Below, in pieces: positions 11,532-23,500 of a stretch of 64,000 nucleotides of DNA. Origin of the DNA: Holothuria scabra (lineage: Eukaryota; Echinodermata; Holothuroidea; Aspidochirotida; Holothuriidae); contig CM074194.1 of assembly GCA_037179385.1 (NCBI GenBank), forward strand, positions 2,745,001 through 2,809,000, read 5' to 3'. A model generated the notes under the pieces. That model had not been told where the DNA came from. It searched no databases and saw only the letters and a list, made by a program, of their open reading frames with translations. Position 1 is the stretch's first letter. Each line of letters opens with the position of its first letter. The translations under genes were made by a program, and so were the position numbers.

Positions 11532-13083
11532 GTGGGTGCAATGAAGAAATTAGAAGTGATAATTAGGCCTTCCGAAACAAGAATATTTTTTACTTGTCCT
11601 TCGATTTCCTTTTAAAGGTATGGGTGGATGGCTATGAGCAGTCGTCCCAAACTTATTTTGAAGCAACAGCTAAATTAACAATTTTCTTCTCACTTCTCTT
11701 CAAAGTATCTTTTGTAATATTTTAGGACTTCAATTTTGTATATTCAAGGTTTACCAAACAGCAAGTCTCAGTAAATTTCACATTTTGAGGAGGAAAAATT
11801 CTGTCACATGACCCTGAAGAGCCAATCATGAAACAGGACAGTGTACTACACTAGGGGCACTTAGGGTTGGGGAGACTGCTCTTGCCCTTAAAGTTGGACA
11901 TAGATGTATTGAAGGATTGGGTAGCTCAGGTATTTTTGGGTGTGAAGGTACTAGTGATTTAAGAATGGTGACCCTGAACCCATTGTTAGGAATTAACATG
12001 GGTAGATTTTTTTTTGGGGGGGGGGAATGCATAAACCTATTTATTTTCAGAGCTCCCACAATTTGTAACAGATTGTCTGACATAGCAAAGAAAAAAATCA
12101 TAACAATACTCATAGCAATAGCGGGAAAGGTCACTTGCAAGCTTTTTTAAATTATTCAGAAGTATCATTTGTTGAATGACAACAGGTTCTAAAATATCAC
12201 AAAACAATGTGAAGGATCGCAGACATTTGTTTGCCGAGAGATACATGATATGTCTTTGTGTGTGATATATATAAAGGTTTCTCAGCTAGAGCATGGCTAG
12301 AGCAGTCATTACATTGGAAGACACTAATTAAAATTCCTAGGTTCATCTATGAGTAACAGTTGGATGGCTTGAGTTAGGTATCACTTACAATCTGTGGAAA
12401 TGACTGTACTCTGAGAAAGGGAGACTGGGATAGATTACAGAAGTAAATGAAGTTTAATTCTTGCCATGAAGTGTGAATGTGAATATTTGTGGACAATACA
12501 TGGAAACAGTGCCAGATGTGTAGAGGGAGCTATATTTTAAAGGTTTGGTGAGTTTCTAGTTATAAGGTACAATTTTAAGTGACAGAAAGAAAAAAATTCC
12601 CAGTAAAATATTTGTTGGAATTATTTCAATACTTTTAAGATCTAAAATGCTTGAAACAATTTTGGAGTTGCTCATTGCCTATTTACATATGATGGTGTGT
12701 AGTATTTCACGGTGCTGACATATTTTTATTAACAATATATTATTTATCTCTTAAATATTCACCAGACCAACCATAGGTTGCTGATATTTTAAAGTTCTAA
12801 AATGAAACCCTCAGGACACGCCTGTTAAACAACTGTCCTTTAAATGGACATTGCAAAAACAGAGGATAATGGAAAGTAGCCACATCTGGCCAGTCCCTAT
12901 CTTAACATCACAAACTAGAATACTTTTTTTAGCTCATGAATATTCATTAAAGAGTGCAAAATAGAAATTTCCCGGTAAAAATAGTCAATAGCAGTATTCA
13001 CAATAACATAATGAGCAAAAATGTTGGTAAATTATTTTCTTTTTTTGCCGATTAATACAATGGACTCTTATGTCATTCTTCAG
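11532..13083 (+). other. Intron of gene 1
   Basis: Holds a family 2 MITE (11612-11891) and a degraded stretch at about 12540-12930 related in reverse to the 9841-10428 element. No exon seen. Confidence 0.65.
11612..11891. mobile_element. TTAA MITE family 2, copy 1
   Basis: About 280 bp bounded by TTAA. The left end carries GAGCAGTCGTCCCAAAC and the right end GGGGAGACTGCTCTTGCCC before TTAA, an imperfect inverted pair. The body matches copies at 39981, 45440 and 48673 (ATTCAAGGT-ACC-AA, GTGAAATTTAC-type and AGCCAATCATGAAACAGGAC blocks). Confidence 0.75.
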
Positions 13084-13316
13084 CTGCAAAGAGGGAAGTA
13101 ACCAGAGCATGGGTGGCATCGGAAGACATTGCTCTAAAAGACGAAAGAGGCAATCGTCATGTCTTGCACAAGGCCGGATTGACGTTTATAGTCCACTGTC
13201 AGAGGGTGGCCAACCATCATGTGACTACCAACAGGGTTTAATATCAGGAGTTTTATGTTGCAAAATATCAGCCAATAAACAAAGGCTATCAATGAGAAGA
13301 AAACCGGGTAGCAAAG
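13084..13316 (+). CDS. Gene 1 exon: Cys-rich module B2 with a basic KRRKR run
   Basis: Phase 2 in and phase 1 out; 77 full codons; acceptor TTCTTCAG; donor AAAG|GTAAGG. Second copy of the module at 488-653. Compared with B1 it has lost the central CC pair (SSSCCEDS region reads DVYSPLSE) but keeps the closing GVLCCKI. Between cysteines it carries SKRRKRQSS, which fits the general R-x-K/R-R pattern of furin-type proprotein convertase sites. The exon closes with another basic patch (MRRKPGSK) leading into the EGF repeats. Confidence 0.85.
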
Positions 13317-15546
13317 GTAAGGAATCAACAAATTCTGATGAAACCTTTTTCGTCTGGTCTGGTCTGATGGAGTTTGATGGTATGCCATGAAAGTAGAGCA
13401 GTTTTAAGTTGAAAATTAAAAATTCAATGGTTTGGACTGAATGCCTTGGAGTAAAAGGAAATCTCAGTCAACTTTCATTAGATGGGCATAGAGAGAGGAA
13501 AGGAGATTTATCAGCATCCAAAAATTACATTTTTGGTGTATGGTTACAAAAAATCTAAGTTGGTTAGTGTTCTTTGATTGACATCAAAATTTGAAAATTC
13601 AGAGGATGGGGCAGAGTAGCTTACATTCAACAAAATGGAGAGAGAAGCCTCATATATTCAAAAGGGCACAGCCTTCAGCAACAAAATAGGTTAATTACTG
13701 GACAAGGGTGGTGCTTATACAGTAAATGGGGGGAGCTACACATTGAACAGTTGATTTCATAACCATTTTGAACCATTCCAGTCATAAATTTTTCCTAAGA
13801 ATTTTGGAAAATCACTGTAAAACATTAATTTTACAAAACCAGTACTTTCCATATTATCATGGCACTAGTCTTGTTTTCGCCTGAAATATTGTTCTATCTT
13901 CAAATGATTGTTGTATCAGCAGGTTGTTCAAAATTGTCACAGTTGCTTTAGTTGTATTGATTGCTACTGTGGTTGTGTTGAAATTGTTATGGTAAAATGG
14001 ATTGCTGCTCAATGTATTCTGTAAGGCTCTGTGAACTCAGAAATGAAACTGTTCCAAAAATGTTTTGATAGTTGGAAGAAAGATCGATGATTCGACCTCA
14101 TTATAGGAAATAATTTGGTTAAGTTCCACCTACCACCTTTTCAGTGATAATTTAGGAAGGGGATTTCCATCAGTTTTAGATATTATTTTTGCAACCATCA
14201 CTTCAATTTAGAGTGCTCTCTTGGTACTTTCTGACTGCCCTACTCAAGTCTCTTTCTCATGTTTTTGAAGCTGATTTGTAGAGAGTTTCAGTGAAGTAGT
14301 TTGACCTAAATGCATAAGGTTTATTGTGTAGTTTTTTTAGCTTAAGGTAAATTTGCCGTAATTTTTTATTTTTTTCATTTGTTTTGTAGATTAGATAATA
14401 AAAGTTCTTGTCTTTTTATGTTTTTGTACATTTCATTTGTAAAGCATGTCCATTTTGTGAAATTAGAAAAATACAATAATTAGTTAGCATAGCTTAACCT
14501 TGCATGCTTAGATCAGATGTAGATTTAATTAGAAATATTAAAAAAAAAACACACTATTTGCCCTTTAGATAATTTGCTATCACTGTATGTAGTAAATTTG
14601 ATATTGTGCATCAACCATTGTGATGCTGAAACTTATTCACAATGCCTTTTTAGACCAGTTCACAATTTTTGTAACATTTATAAATATTATAGAGGTCATT
14701 GTTCTTGGAAATAGGTCAAAGATCATTGTTTAGTTTGTTTTTATTTTTTTTTCTGAAAAGACCACTAGCTAATAATTACCAAAATTGAAAAGACAAAGAC
14801 AGCACTGTTAAAAAAAAGCTTGATGCAATATTCCCTGATGTGGCAAAACTTAAAGTTGTCCTTAAAATTCTGCTGTATAAACAGGAAGTTTGCTTCCTGC
14901 AACATAAATTTTATATTGTAATGTAAAATTTTTTAGTCTTAATGCTTATAGAGATAGCATTATTCATTGTTTGTGTTGCATTGTTAGACTCACAGCATTC
15001 AGACACATCCAAACTAAGTGTACGTTTGACTGAAGCACATTTTGCAGATCAGTGGGAAAAAAGGAGAAAAGGTAACAAAAACAGCAGTAGACTTTTCAGT
15101 GGAAAATATCAGATTGTATCAAAGACCTCCAGTTTCACCAATTGATATTTCAATAAATTTGTTATTGCAAACGAAGTAATTTCAGTCACTATTGAAGGAT
15201 AACTTCAAAAAGATTTTAAATTTCATAAATTTTGACAGATTTAAAGAAAGTAGGTATAATATAACATAGTTCATTGTCTTTCACCATAAAAATAAAAACA
15301 GGCTTGGCTTCTCACAACCCCTCTTGAAAGTCAAAGTCTAAACCATAGTTTGTGTCAAAACTCGAGTTGCATATCGTATTTGATGAAATTGTATATCATA
15401 CTTCTTCTTCCAGTGGGAAATGTAATCACTTTGAAACTGATCTTAAAAAAAAATATCACATGGAAATTTCCTGCAAATTTCACCAAGATGCTGAGTTTTA
15501 GTTTCACTTTTCCATTTGAAAAATAGATTTAGGATTGAATAATTCA

Positions 15547-15850
15547 TTAAAGGGCCAAACCTCTCACCCCAAACTACAATTTTGGTACAGGGGAACCAAA
15601 ATTCTCAATTAGCTCAGCTCTTTGATTGGCAGCTAATTCAAACAATGCAGAATACTAAAGCTTATATTACACAGTATGAACGGTACTGAGAGTGTTTTGA
15701 TTATATATATTGAGTTTTTCTATACTCACCTTGAAGCAATAAACTGGGATTGTATCTGGATGAGGATGAATTTCAGACAATTGTGGGAGGGGCTTCAGTT
15801 AGAAGGTTAGGAGAATTGATACTGTTTGGGTGAGAGAACTGAGCCTTTAA
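15547..15850. mobile_element. TTAA MITE family 1, copy 2
   Basis: About 304 bp, TTAA to TTAA, same orientation as the copy at 3387 and nearly identical along its length, so probably a fairly recent insertion. The ends are inverted (TTAAAGGGCCAAACCTCTCA; right end GGGTGAGAGAACTGAGCC then TTTAA). Confidence 0.85.
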
Positions 15851-15941
15851 TTCATTCATTTGAAAACAACCGCTTTCTATTGTTTAACATTGTTAGATTA
15901 CAATTTATGTGTCAGTGAATTAAAAGTGTCTAAATGTTTCA

Positions 15942-16235
15942 TTAAAGGGCAAGAGCAGTCACCCCAAGCTAATTTTGAAAGAACAGCCAAAACCTCACAA
16001 ATTTCCTGATCTACAGGGAGTTTGGGAATTTTCCCCTACTTATAGTATGCTTCATGTTTATTCATGACATAATTATTATATATTCTAGGTAAACCAACTA
16101 TAGGTTACTGCTTGTGAATTTTACAGTTGGGTGGGAAAAACGGTATCAAATGATTCTCAAAGGCCATTAATGTAGTAGGATACTTTATATACTGTATAAT
16201 TCAAACTGGGGTGATTGCATTTTCCCATTAGACAA
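15942..16235. mobile_element. TTAA MITE related to family 2 (partial or composite)
   Basis: The left end TTAAAGGGCAAGAGCAGTCA matches family 2. The right part ends in GGGGTGATTGCATTTTCCC, which pairs instead with the TTAAAGGGAAAATGCACCCA end at 23745. It is therefore either a composite or a variant subfamily. The right boundary is uncertain. Confidence 0.5.
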
Positions 16236-16321
16236 TAGAATCTAATTTTTTAAAGAAAATGTTTTAACAAGAATTGTCTTTGCATGCTGTCTTTTTGTAC
16301 TGTTGTACTTTGTCCGTGCAG

Positions 16322-16426
16322 GTAAAAAAGTAAAGTGTAAGCAACCATGCCTTAACAATGGAGTGTGTGTGGGGCGCAACCGCTGTGAGTGTCCGCAGGG
16401 GTACAAAGGAGCATCGTGCCAAATAC
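16322..16426 (+). CDS. Gene 1 exon: EGF-like repeat 1
   Basis: Phase 1 in and out, 105 bp. It encodes KCKQPCLNNGVCVGRN followed by RCECPQGYKGASCQ, with six cysteines in C-x3-C-x5-C-x5-C-x-C-x8-C spacing, a canonical EGF fold. No calcium-binding D/N-x-D/E-D/E start motif is present. Acceptor GTGCAG, donor ATAC|GTAAGT. Confidence 0.95.
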
Positions 16427-18414
16427 GTAAGTGCTTTAGAATCAGCTAGTTGGCAAAACTAATCCTTAGTTGAATATGTCTGTTCCTGTTTATTTGCCTA
16501 TTGGTTGTTCTCACAAGTTTTTTGCATTAAGTACAAGCAACATGTGCTCTCTGTCATCAGTGACAAAAACATCTTGTAGGTATTATACCTGAATGGAGCA
16601 CAGGTGCTTTGAAAAGGTCAGCCTCCATTGTCAAATGGGGCATTTTCTTGTTCAGTGGTGAAGTAATTTAAAACTGTTTGATTCATTTTATGTCTTAACT
16701 CATTTTTTAGTAGAGTAATAGTTGATAACTTAAACAAAACTGCTTATTAATTCGTCTTTACATCTGTTATCAGAATGCGCTTTACAAAATCTTCTCAGGA
16801 GGTACTAGGCCTCAGACACTTGTATTCCCCCTCACCCTCTTGATCGAAATGCTGTTTGCACCAAACAAAATTGAAAAGAGATACACAGTACGCTCATAAT
16901 AATGGTTCTGGCTTTCTATGCGGGCTGCACCTACAGACAAATCTGGACAGCAAGTGATGGTCTGATCTCAATTGGCTATAACTGAGGTCTATCACCTTTA
17001 AATCTTTCAATTTCCTTGCTTACCTTTATCATGTATGGTTGTACACTAAATTGAAGCTTGATTCCCACAATTTCACCCAATATGAGGGTTGGAAATTAAT
17101 GTAGATAATAAAAGAAGATGATTTAAGGCTGATGGACCCCACTAATGGCTGCCTACAGTCACTAAACACAAGCAATGTTCGTTTTCGTCTATAACAATGT
17201 TGTTATTCAGACACAGTTTTATATCTTTCGGTGTAGACATTTAGGTAGTCACATGATAACCAGTGTGTGACTCTTGAATAATGAGGGAGGTCTTTACTTC
17301 ATGTCCAACAACTTTACCTACACCTGCAGAGGTCATGTCTGGCAGGGGAACATACAAGTTTAATTTCTTATCTCATACTGTAATATATATACGTGTTAGG
17401 TCAAAAAATTTTGTATGCGAGCAATGACCCCGTCCGGGGAAAGGAATCCAAGTAGTTTTGTTTGCTTGATTGATAATGTGTAAGCATCCTGATTAGTTGT
17501 GACAGCTTGTTGTTTTGAAAGTTTTCAAAATGTGTAATTAATAATATGTTTATAATTAGTAAGGCAAGGATTGGTAACACATGTCTCTGTGTAATAGACA
17601 CCAGACATTGTCTGAAGGAATTAATTCAATTATCATTTTATGATTTGTAAGAACACATGCTAGACAAGTGGTCTGTTGCATTCTGTAGACCTTAGAAGCT
17701 TGTTTGTATCATACAAATTGTTGAAGCAATTTTTTGGAAGAGGCAAGTCTGAGGAAACTTTTTCCCTTGAGGAGAATTAAACCACTAGCTACCTTTGCCA
17801 TGAATCAATTTTTGAAGTGAGGGGAAGTCACTGCCCTGTGGTCAGACATCAAACCCAGGCACTGAAATGAAATAGCCTGAAACTGACTATGTGCTTAGAA
17901 CAACTACGTTGGTAGGGTAAGGGGGAAGGAATGTTTGCGCAATATGTAGAATGGTGTTACCCCATGTGCTATCATTAATTATATATATATATATATGGTT
18001 AGCATCAATGCCTCATGTTCCACAGGGATATGGGAGTTCAAAGGGTTGGCCATCCCTTTTAAAAAAAAAATACAGTCCCTTGTTGCCCTCCCGAAAATAT
18101 GTCCCTCCCCTTAAAAACACCAACAAATTTGACAAAATGGTGTCTAGCAAGTTAATGACCAATTCTGTATGACTAAGTATCAGAAAAGATTGAACAAAAA
18201 TTGCCAGTTATTTAGGACCATTTGGGATCATTTATGGTTTCAGTCTGAAAATTTGTGGTGGGGATGGGGATCTCTCTCCCCATAAATCCCTGTGTGAAAT
18301 ATGTGGATAGCACTGCTATGGATATATCATTAAATCAGCCTCAATATCAGCACCTTTCACAGCCTTTTCCAAACATTTTATCTTATCTAATCTGTCATTT
18401 GTTTTATATTTTAG
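16427..18414 (+). other. Intron of gene 1
   Basis: No exon or clear transposon seen; a short TA microsatellite lies near 17980-17995. The acceptor at its end is TATATTTTAG. Confidence 0.65.
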
Positions 18415-18546
18415 CAATCTGTGATCCTCCCTGTAACCCTGGTAGCTACTGTCTGGAGCCAGGGGTATGTGCATGTGAGCAGGGGAGAGAGGAAAAGTGT
18501 GCCCTACGGGAGCAGGATGTTGCCATTTCTTTAGCCAAATTAGAGA
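18415..18546 (+). CDS. Gene 1 exon: EGF-like repeat 2 plus charged linker
   Basis: Phase 1 in and out, 132 bp. It encodes ICDPPCNPGSYCLEPGVCAC and then a shortened last loop (EQGREEKC), followed by a linker of about 15 residues (REQDVAISLAKLE) that reads as a short amphipathic helix. Six cysteines are present. The last disulfide loop is shorter than in repeats 1 and 3 and lacks the usual G-Y/F-x-G. Confidence 0.92.
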
Positions 18547-19605
18547 GTAAGTTTCTACTCCTGTTGATAGTGCTTAACTAATTGGATAACATTACCAGCA
18601 GGACAAAGCAGACAGATTTTCTTCATTATCAACTATATTTTTCCAAAATGATGAAGTGCTTTAGAAAATACTTTATTGAGAGATAGTTTCTTTCATTTTT
18701 TGATAGAGTTTTTCAAGTAATTTGATAAAATTGCTGAAAAAAGGACAATATGGACAAATTTTCATTGTTTATCAGCAGTTTCTAAGATAACGGTTTGCTT
18801 TAGACCACAATGATGGATGTATTATAAAGATTTGAAATAGAGATAATCCATCTATTAAACAAATGTAACTTCATCTTTCTTGGACACAATGTCATTCTTT
18901 TATGTCCAATCGCTTTGAATGTCTCATATTTTCCATAGGTTGAATTTTTCGGAATGCGGAACTACGGTTATGAGGATTTAGTCATCTCAAGGCAGGGGGT
19001 TGCTAGGTAGAAGGGTGGCTAGTTCTTGATAGGGATTTGTCTGAGGGAAGGTTGTCTTGTCAAAGATGGCACTCTTTTTGAGTTTTTTTACTCGTTTATA
19101 TATTACTTTCAGAAAATGTTTAGTAGTCATTATCCTGCACTTCAAAATTGTTTTTCACTAGAGGAATGATGTGATACCTACAGCAGGCATTTTTTTTGTT
19201 TTAGAATTGAAGCATTTAAGGCTAGTTATTTCCCAATGCTTAGCAACCACAGATATGAGAGAAACGTTTGACTTAACTACAACATCTAGCTAACCAACTC
19301 AACAGTTTAGATAAAATTGGCTTTATTTTTAAAGACTATTTCAGAGGGGACAACTGCAGAGTGCTTGTAGATGGAATACCCCACCATAGTCTTCCAGTGA
19401 TCAAACCCCAGAGTTGTTAAGCTTCAAATGCCACTGCCTTTATCCAGTCAGCCACAGCACTGGTCCTAGGCTGCAGATATGGTTTATACCAAGCTGTTGG
19501 CTGGGCGACTTAAGAGGAAAACCGTACATATAAAAAGGATATTAAATATTAGATGAAATAAATGTTCTTTAATCTAACACATAACCTATTTATCTTTTGA
19601 TTCAG
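18547..19605 (+). other. Intron of gene 1
   Basis: A tRNA-like segment in reverse orientation (about 19365-19465, with GATCAAACCCC complementary to a B-box-like sequence) may be an old SINE. Nothing else is recognised. Confidence 0.5.
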
Positions 19606-19698
19606 GGAAGTGTCTCCGTCATTGCCGTAATGGTGGTCAGTGTTTTCAGGGACATTGTTTCTGCCCAGCAAATACAAAGGGAAGATTTTGCCAAAGAG
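19606..19698 (+). CDS. Gene 1 exon: EGF-like repeat 3
   Basis: Phase 1 in and out, 93 bp. It encodes KCLRHCRNGGQCFQGHCFCP and then ANTKGRFCQR; six cysteines in EGF spacing. Acceptor GATTCAG, donor AGAG|GTACGT. Confidence 0.93.
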
Positions 19699-20518
19699 GT
19701 ACGTCCACATGACTTTGATTCTTTGTGTATTTATATGTACAAAAAACCCTTGAGTATGTCCAAGTTTATCCGGTTTTATGAAAGGAGAGGATTAATATAT
19801 ATATATATATATATATTTGCAAGCAATGTACCGTGAATGGCTGGACTGACACAGGTTATGCCTGTGTCAGTCTTGTCATTCCTTCTTGAAATCTACTCTG
19901 AGCTGCACTGAGGAGACCTAACAAGGTCGAAACAGTACCGTCTGCAGATTGAGTATGTATATATATATATATATATATGTATATCTGGTGTAGAGTAAAT
20001 TTCTGCATTTTGAAATTCCATCTCATCATTGATAGATAAGGACAGCATCCTGCACTCCATCCCATCTTCTCTGTTGGTATATATCTCCCAGTCACATAAA
20101 CTGATGAGTTGGTGGAGGATAGAAAGTATCAGGCCACCACCCTCTGCTCCCTCCTTCCTTCCCCCTTTCATATTTTAAAGTATAGGATCCATGTGTCATC
20201 CAGGCTTTTGATTTTGAGTCGTGTGACCACTCACTTCAAATCACTGAGGGCAGTATAAGGTTTTGCACAGTGACATAAAGAACGAGGACTTTAATAAATG
20301 TACTTAAGTTTAATAAAGTATCAACCTCCCTTGCTCCATAATTTCCCAAAATATGTGACTTTTAGCATTAATGGAAAATCTAAAATTCCACATACACACA
20401 CCACCCACCTACCTTCATAAAAGTTAATAGAATCTGAGAGAAACAGTTTGTTTTAACTTTTAAAACCACTTTGAGACAATTCCATTAAGTGTGTTTTTTT
20501 TCTTTCTTCCTCTTATAG
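19699..20518 (+). other. Last intron of gene 1, containing a ribozyme-bearing retroelement fragment
   Basis: TA microsatellites at 19795-19815 and 19957-19978 flank about 140 bp with a palindrome (ACTGACACAGG-TTATG-CCTGTGTCAGT) and the hammerhead ribozyme at 19894-19955. The arrangement resembles the terminal region of a Penelope-like element. The remainder to 20518 shows nothing further. Confidence 0.55.
19894..19955 (+). ncRNA. Type I hammerhead ribozyme with minimal stem III
   Basis: All core elements are in order. Stem I outer TACTC (19894-19898) pairs with GAGTA (19951-19955), and inner CTGCA (19903-19907) with TGCAG (19943-19947). Then come core CTGAGGA (19908-19914, matching CUGANGA), stem II GACCT/AGGTC closed by AACA (19915-19928), and GAA (19929-19931). 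Stem III is only two pairs, AC (19932-19933) with GT (19940-19941) around a six-base loop. The cleavage triplet is GTC, so cutting is predicted after 19942. N7 is G instead of the common U, a position known to be variable. Hammerheads with very short stem III are known from Penelope-like elements and retrozymes, so an origin in such an element is inferred. Confidence 0.8.
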
Positions 20519-20526
20519 TTTTGTGA
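20519..20526 (+). CDS. Gene 1 terminal exon: last two codons and stop
   Basis: Acceptor CTCTTATAG follows a strong pyrimidine tract. The phase 1 junction gives Val-Leu-stop (TGA at 20524-20526), so the protein ends two residues after the last EGF exon. The remainder of this exon is 3' UTR. A different splice could extend the C-terminus, but none is visible. Confidence 0.65.
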
Positions 20527-23500
20527 GAATCTGAAATAGGCTGCCAATACGATGAAAGAGATGACAGAACAGCAGCGGTGTATAAACCTCAGCTCTTCGT
20601 GTATTCATTGATTTTGTACATAAGTGTACATACAGCTGTAAATGTACAAGGTTATACCATAAGAAACTCAAGTATAGCCTGCAAATATGTTTTATTTTAC
20701 ATCTAAATAAGATTAAAATGAATAAGTATTAAACTGTAAGCATTTCAGAGACATAAAATGTCCAATTCTTCTTCTACGTGAGATGAAATATTTCAATACT
20801 ATTTTTGGTCTAAGGTTCTATTTCAACTTTTAAGTCCTACAAAAACATCAGCCCTAGGACAGCATTAGAAATGAAAAAAATAAAACAGATAACTGGACTA
20901 GAATTTAAGGTTGGCTCGGAAATATGATAAAATGGTTTCTCAGGTGATAAAGAGTGTCGGCACTCTTTTGAAAGGTGCTTCATTTTTTGTCTCCAGCCAA
21001 TGATGTCAAAATGTGACATTGGAACTAAGAAAGACATATCTTCAAAAAACATGAAAGGCAAACAAAAACTTCACCTTCTGTTGACTTTGAAACAAGCCTG
21101 TCTCTTATTTCTTGCTTTGCAAGATGGAATTTTACACTTTCTTGTAATAGAGTCTAAACTTTTGATAAATTATAGTGATGTTAATGTATTGTTATGCAAA
21201 ATAAAAATAGTACTACAAGCTAGGTTCTACTACTATCAGAGAAAAGGGACACTCTGATAGGATCACCTTAAAGGGCATGTATGTTTGTCCGAAACCTTGT
21301 TCAGAAGTATTGGTTGATTTGGTTTTATACAATAGCATTCTGTACTGACCTTCATAGCCAGTAATGTTGTATATATTATATGGTATATGGTACTGGCCAA
21401 GCAAGAAATTTACTGACCCTTCTTTGTTAATCATTATTTTTGCCGGGGGGTGGGGGACAGTGGAAAAAATGGTCACAGGCCAGCAGACCATTGGCTAAAT
21501 TGAACCCTGTTTACTAAAAATGTTGATCAACCTTATTTCCCATTAAGTATCTTCAGCACTGCACTTGTGTTGTACATTGCATTTTAAAATATGCCATTTT
21601 ACATAACTCCATAAAAAGAGCAAGATCAACCACACTTGTTTTTGTAACTTTTGTCCACTAAAGCACATGTTTACAGAAGAATGCCTCACTTTGTAATACT
21701 ATTCAAAAGGTATTATTAAACAGTTACCTTGGTTCATTTCATTTGGTATGTAGCAAAATTCAGAATATTTAAATCATTTTCTTTGTTTAATCAATGATTA
21801 AAAAACTTTAAGCTGTGCTACATGTTAAACAAAAGAGGTGTGTCAAGTTTACAAACAAACTTCTTCATAATTCTTAAAACATAAGTAACCACCAGTCTGT
21901 TAAAGCACCGTTATGCTTCATTTCATGCCCAACACTGCCCTCAATTTAGTGTGTTTGTGCCAGGGCAAGTGCAAAGGCGGCAAGTGTTAATACAAATTAT
22001 ATTCATGATAAATCAGTTTACTAACTTGGGGACTCTTCTGTCTGTTTAAAATCAGTTTTCATCTAGCAGTTTAGAAATAGCAGATGGATGCAATAGAATG
22101 AAGTTTACATTTTCCCTAACCTATGTCAATGGGAAAAATTGTAAAAGATCCAGAACATTTGAAACTGAAAATGTGGCTGCTATAGGGATGGGCAACTCGG
22201 GGAGGAAGGTAGCAGATGAATGCAGAAATTGCCCAAAATTTTCCTTGCTCTTTCTCTGTCCAACATAGAGAATCTGACTTCACATTGGAAACATATTTTG
22301 TGTTCTGTTAAGTTAATAAATTGGAAATTCCCATATGTTTTATAACATTTACAAGTAAAATACTAAGAACTAAACTGAAATAGCCTTTTAAGAAGTTGTA
22401 ATTACTCTAAGATTGACGCCATGTGCTTGTACAGCAAGTTTGCTTGCAAGGCATGTAACAATAAGTTACATTAAGTTTTTATTTATTTTTATAAAGGCCC
22501 CCTGTAAGCAAAGGGTCTCTGTCAAAAGTAATTTTGGAACAATTAAAAACTGAATTTTTAGAGCAATTACAGTAAAACTTTCTATAAGTCATTTTCTTAC
22601 AAATCAAAGCATGGATATTTTTGGCTAGGTGTTGGCACGAACTATGCAAGTGCCTATTTTCATTGTATGCTACTATCATTACATTGTGTGGCAATTTGAT
22701 TGACTGTCAGCGTGGGAGCTAAATCCTAGAACTCCTGTTACGCTTCTCTATAAACTGACTTAATGTTCATGAGAGAAAAAAGGGATATGAGCTCATTGCA
22801 GTGCTGACAGCAGGATTTGATAGCATAAAATGTGATTTTTTTTAAAGTTGACAGTGTTCTTCATAGGTGCTTCAACAAATATTCTTGTTTGCAGTATTGA
22901 GCAGAATTAGGACCTGTGTAGGCCTCTAAATTGGCTGCATTTTTGTGGCAAAGAAATGGCCTGTAGGAACATGAGTATTAAGGTTGCATTCTGTTACACT
23001 TTGAAGACTAGAAGTAGAGGTACAAAGACTTGTCGCTATATTATTGTAAAGTGTTTCAAAATTGCAATCATGTTCTTTTTTTCTCTCTCTCTCTCTCTTT
23101 TGTTTGGCAGTCAATTTTTATCATAGAAATATTAATCCTGATGAATGGTGAAACTGGCCGGAGATACCATGAAGCCGTGTGATAATAAATTATTCATAGA
23201 TACTTCAGTGCTATGTAATGGGTTCCTTGGTACAGCTGCTAGTCTTGTTACTTAAAATGTTTAAAACATCGCCCTCACTAACAATCAACAATTCCTGCTG
23301 GCATTGTTAGTGGAATCTTTTAGCAAAACCTAAATGTGTCTCTTTTCAGCAGGAAAGATTAAAATAGAAAATGTGTCTTGATATTTTTGTAATCACTTGA
23401 TTTAAATAAAAGACACATTTTGACAAGCCAAAGTGAATTTGCTAGATTTTTTTTTTTTCAAAGTTTTAAAATTAGATGAGCATTAATTATTTATCTTAAG

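Larger units (their letters stand above)
13317..16321 (+). other. Intron of gene 1
   Basis: Holds MITE copies at 15547-15850 and 15942-16235. The rest is AT-rich and featureless to my reading. The 67-codon open frame at 14942-15145 has no homology or splice support. Confidence 0.65.
488..20526 (+). other. Gene 1 span: secreted Ig/EGF/Cys-rich modular protein (3' part)
   Basis: Nine exons join in frame with GT-AG borders: 488-653, 2563-2727, 7851-7964, 11285-11531, 13084-13316, 16322-16426, 18415-18546, 19606-19698 and 20519-20526. Domain order is Cys-rich B1, Ig (two exons), Cys-rich A, Cys-rich B2, EGF x3, stop. Nearly all junctions are phase 1, the usual pattern for shuffled extracellular modules. 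No transmembrane segment or GPI-type tail follows the last EGF, so a secreted matrix or signalling protein is inferred. The signal peptide and N-terminal modules lie left of the window. The Ig and EGF families are recognised from their cysteine spacing. The A and B Cys-rich modules are not ones I can name. Possible poly(A) signals are ATTAAA at 20712 and AATAAA at 21200. Confidence 0.85.

Noticed and set aside
23141..23175. CTGATGAATGGTGAAAC as a second hammerhead core
   Set aside because: There is no stem II between CTGATGA and GAAAC and no matching stem I.
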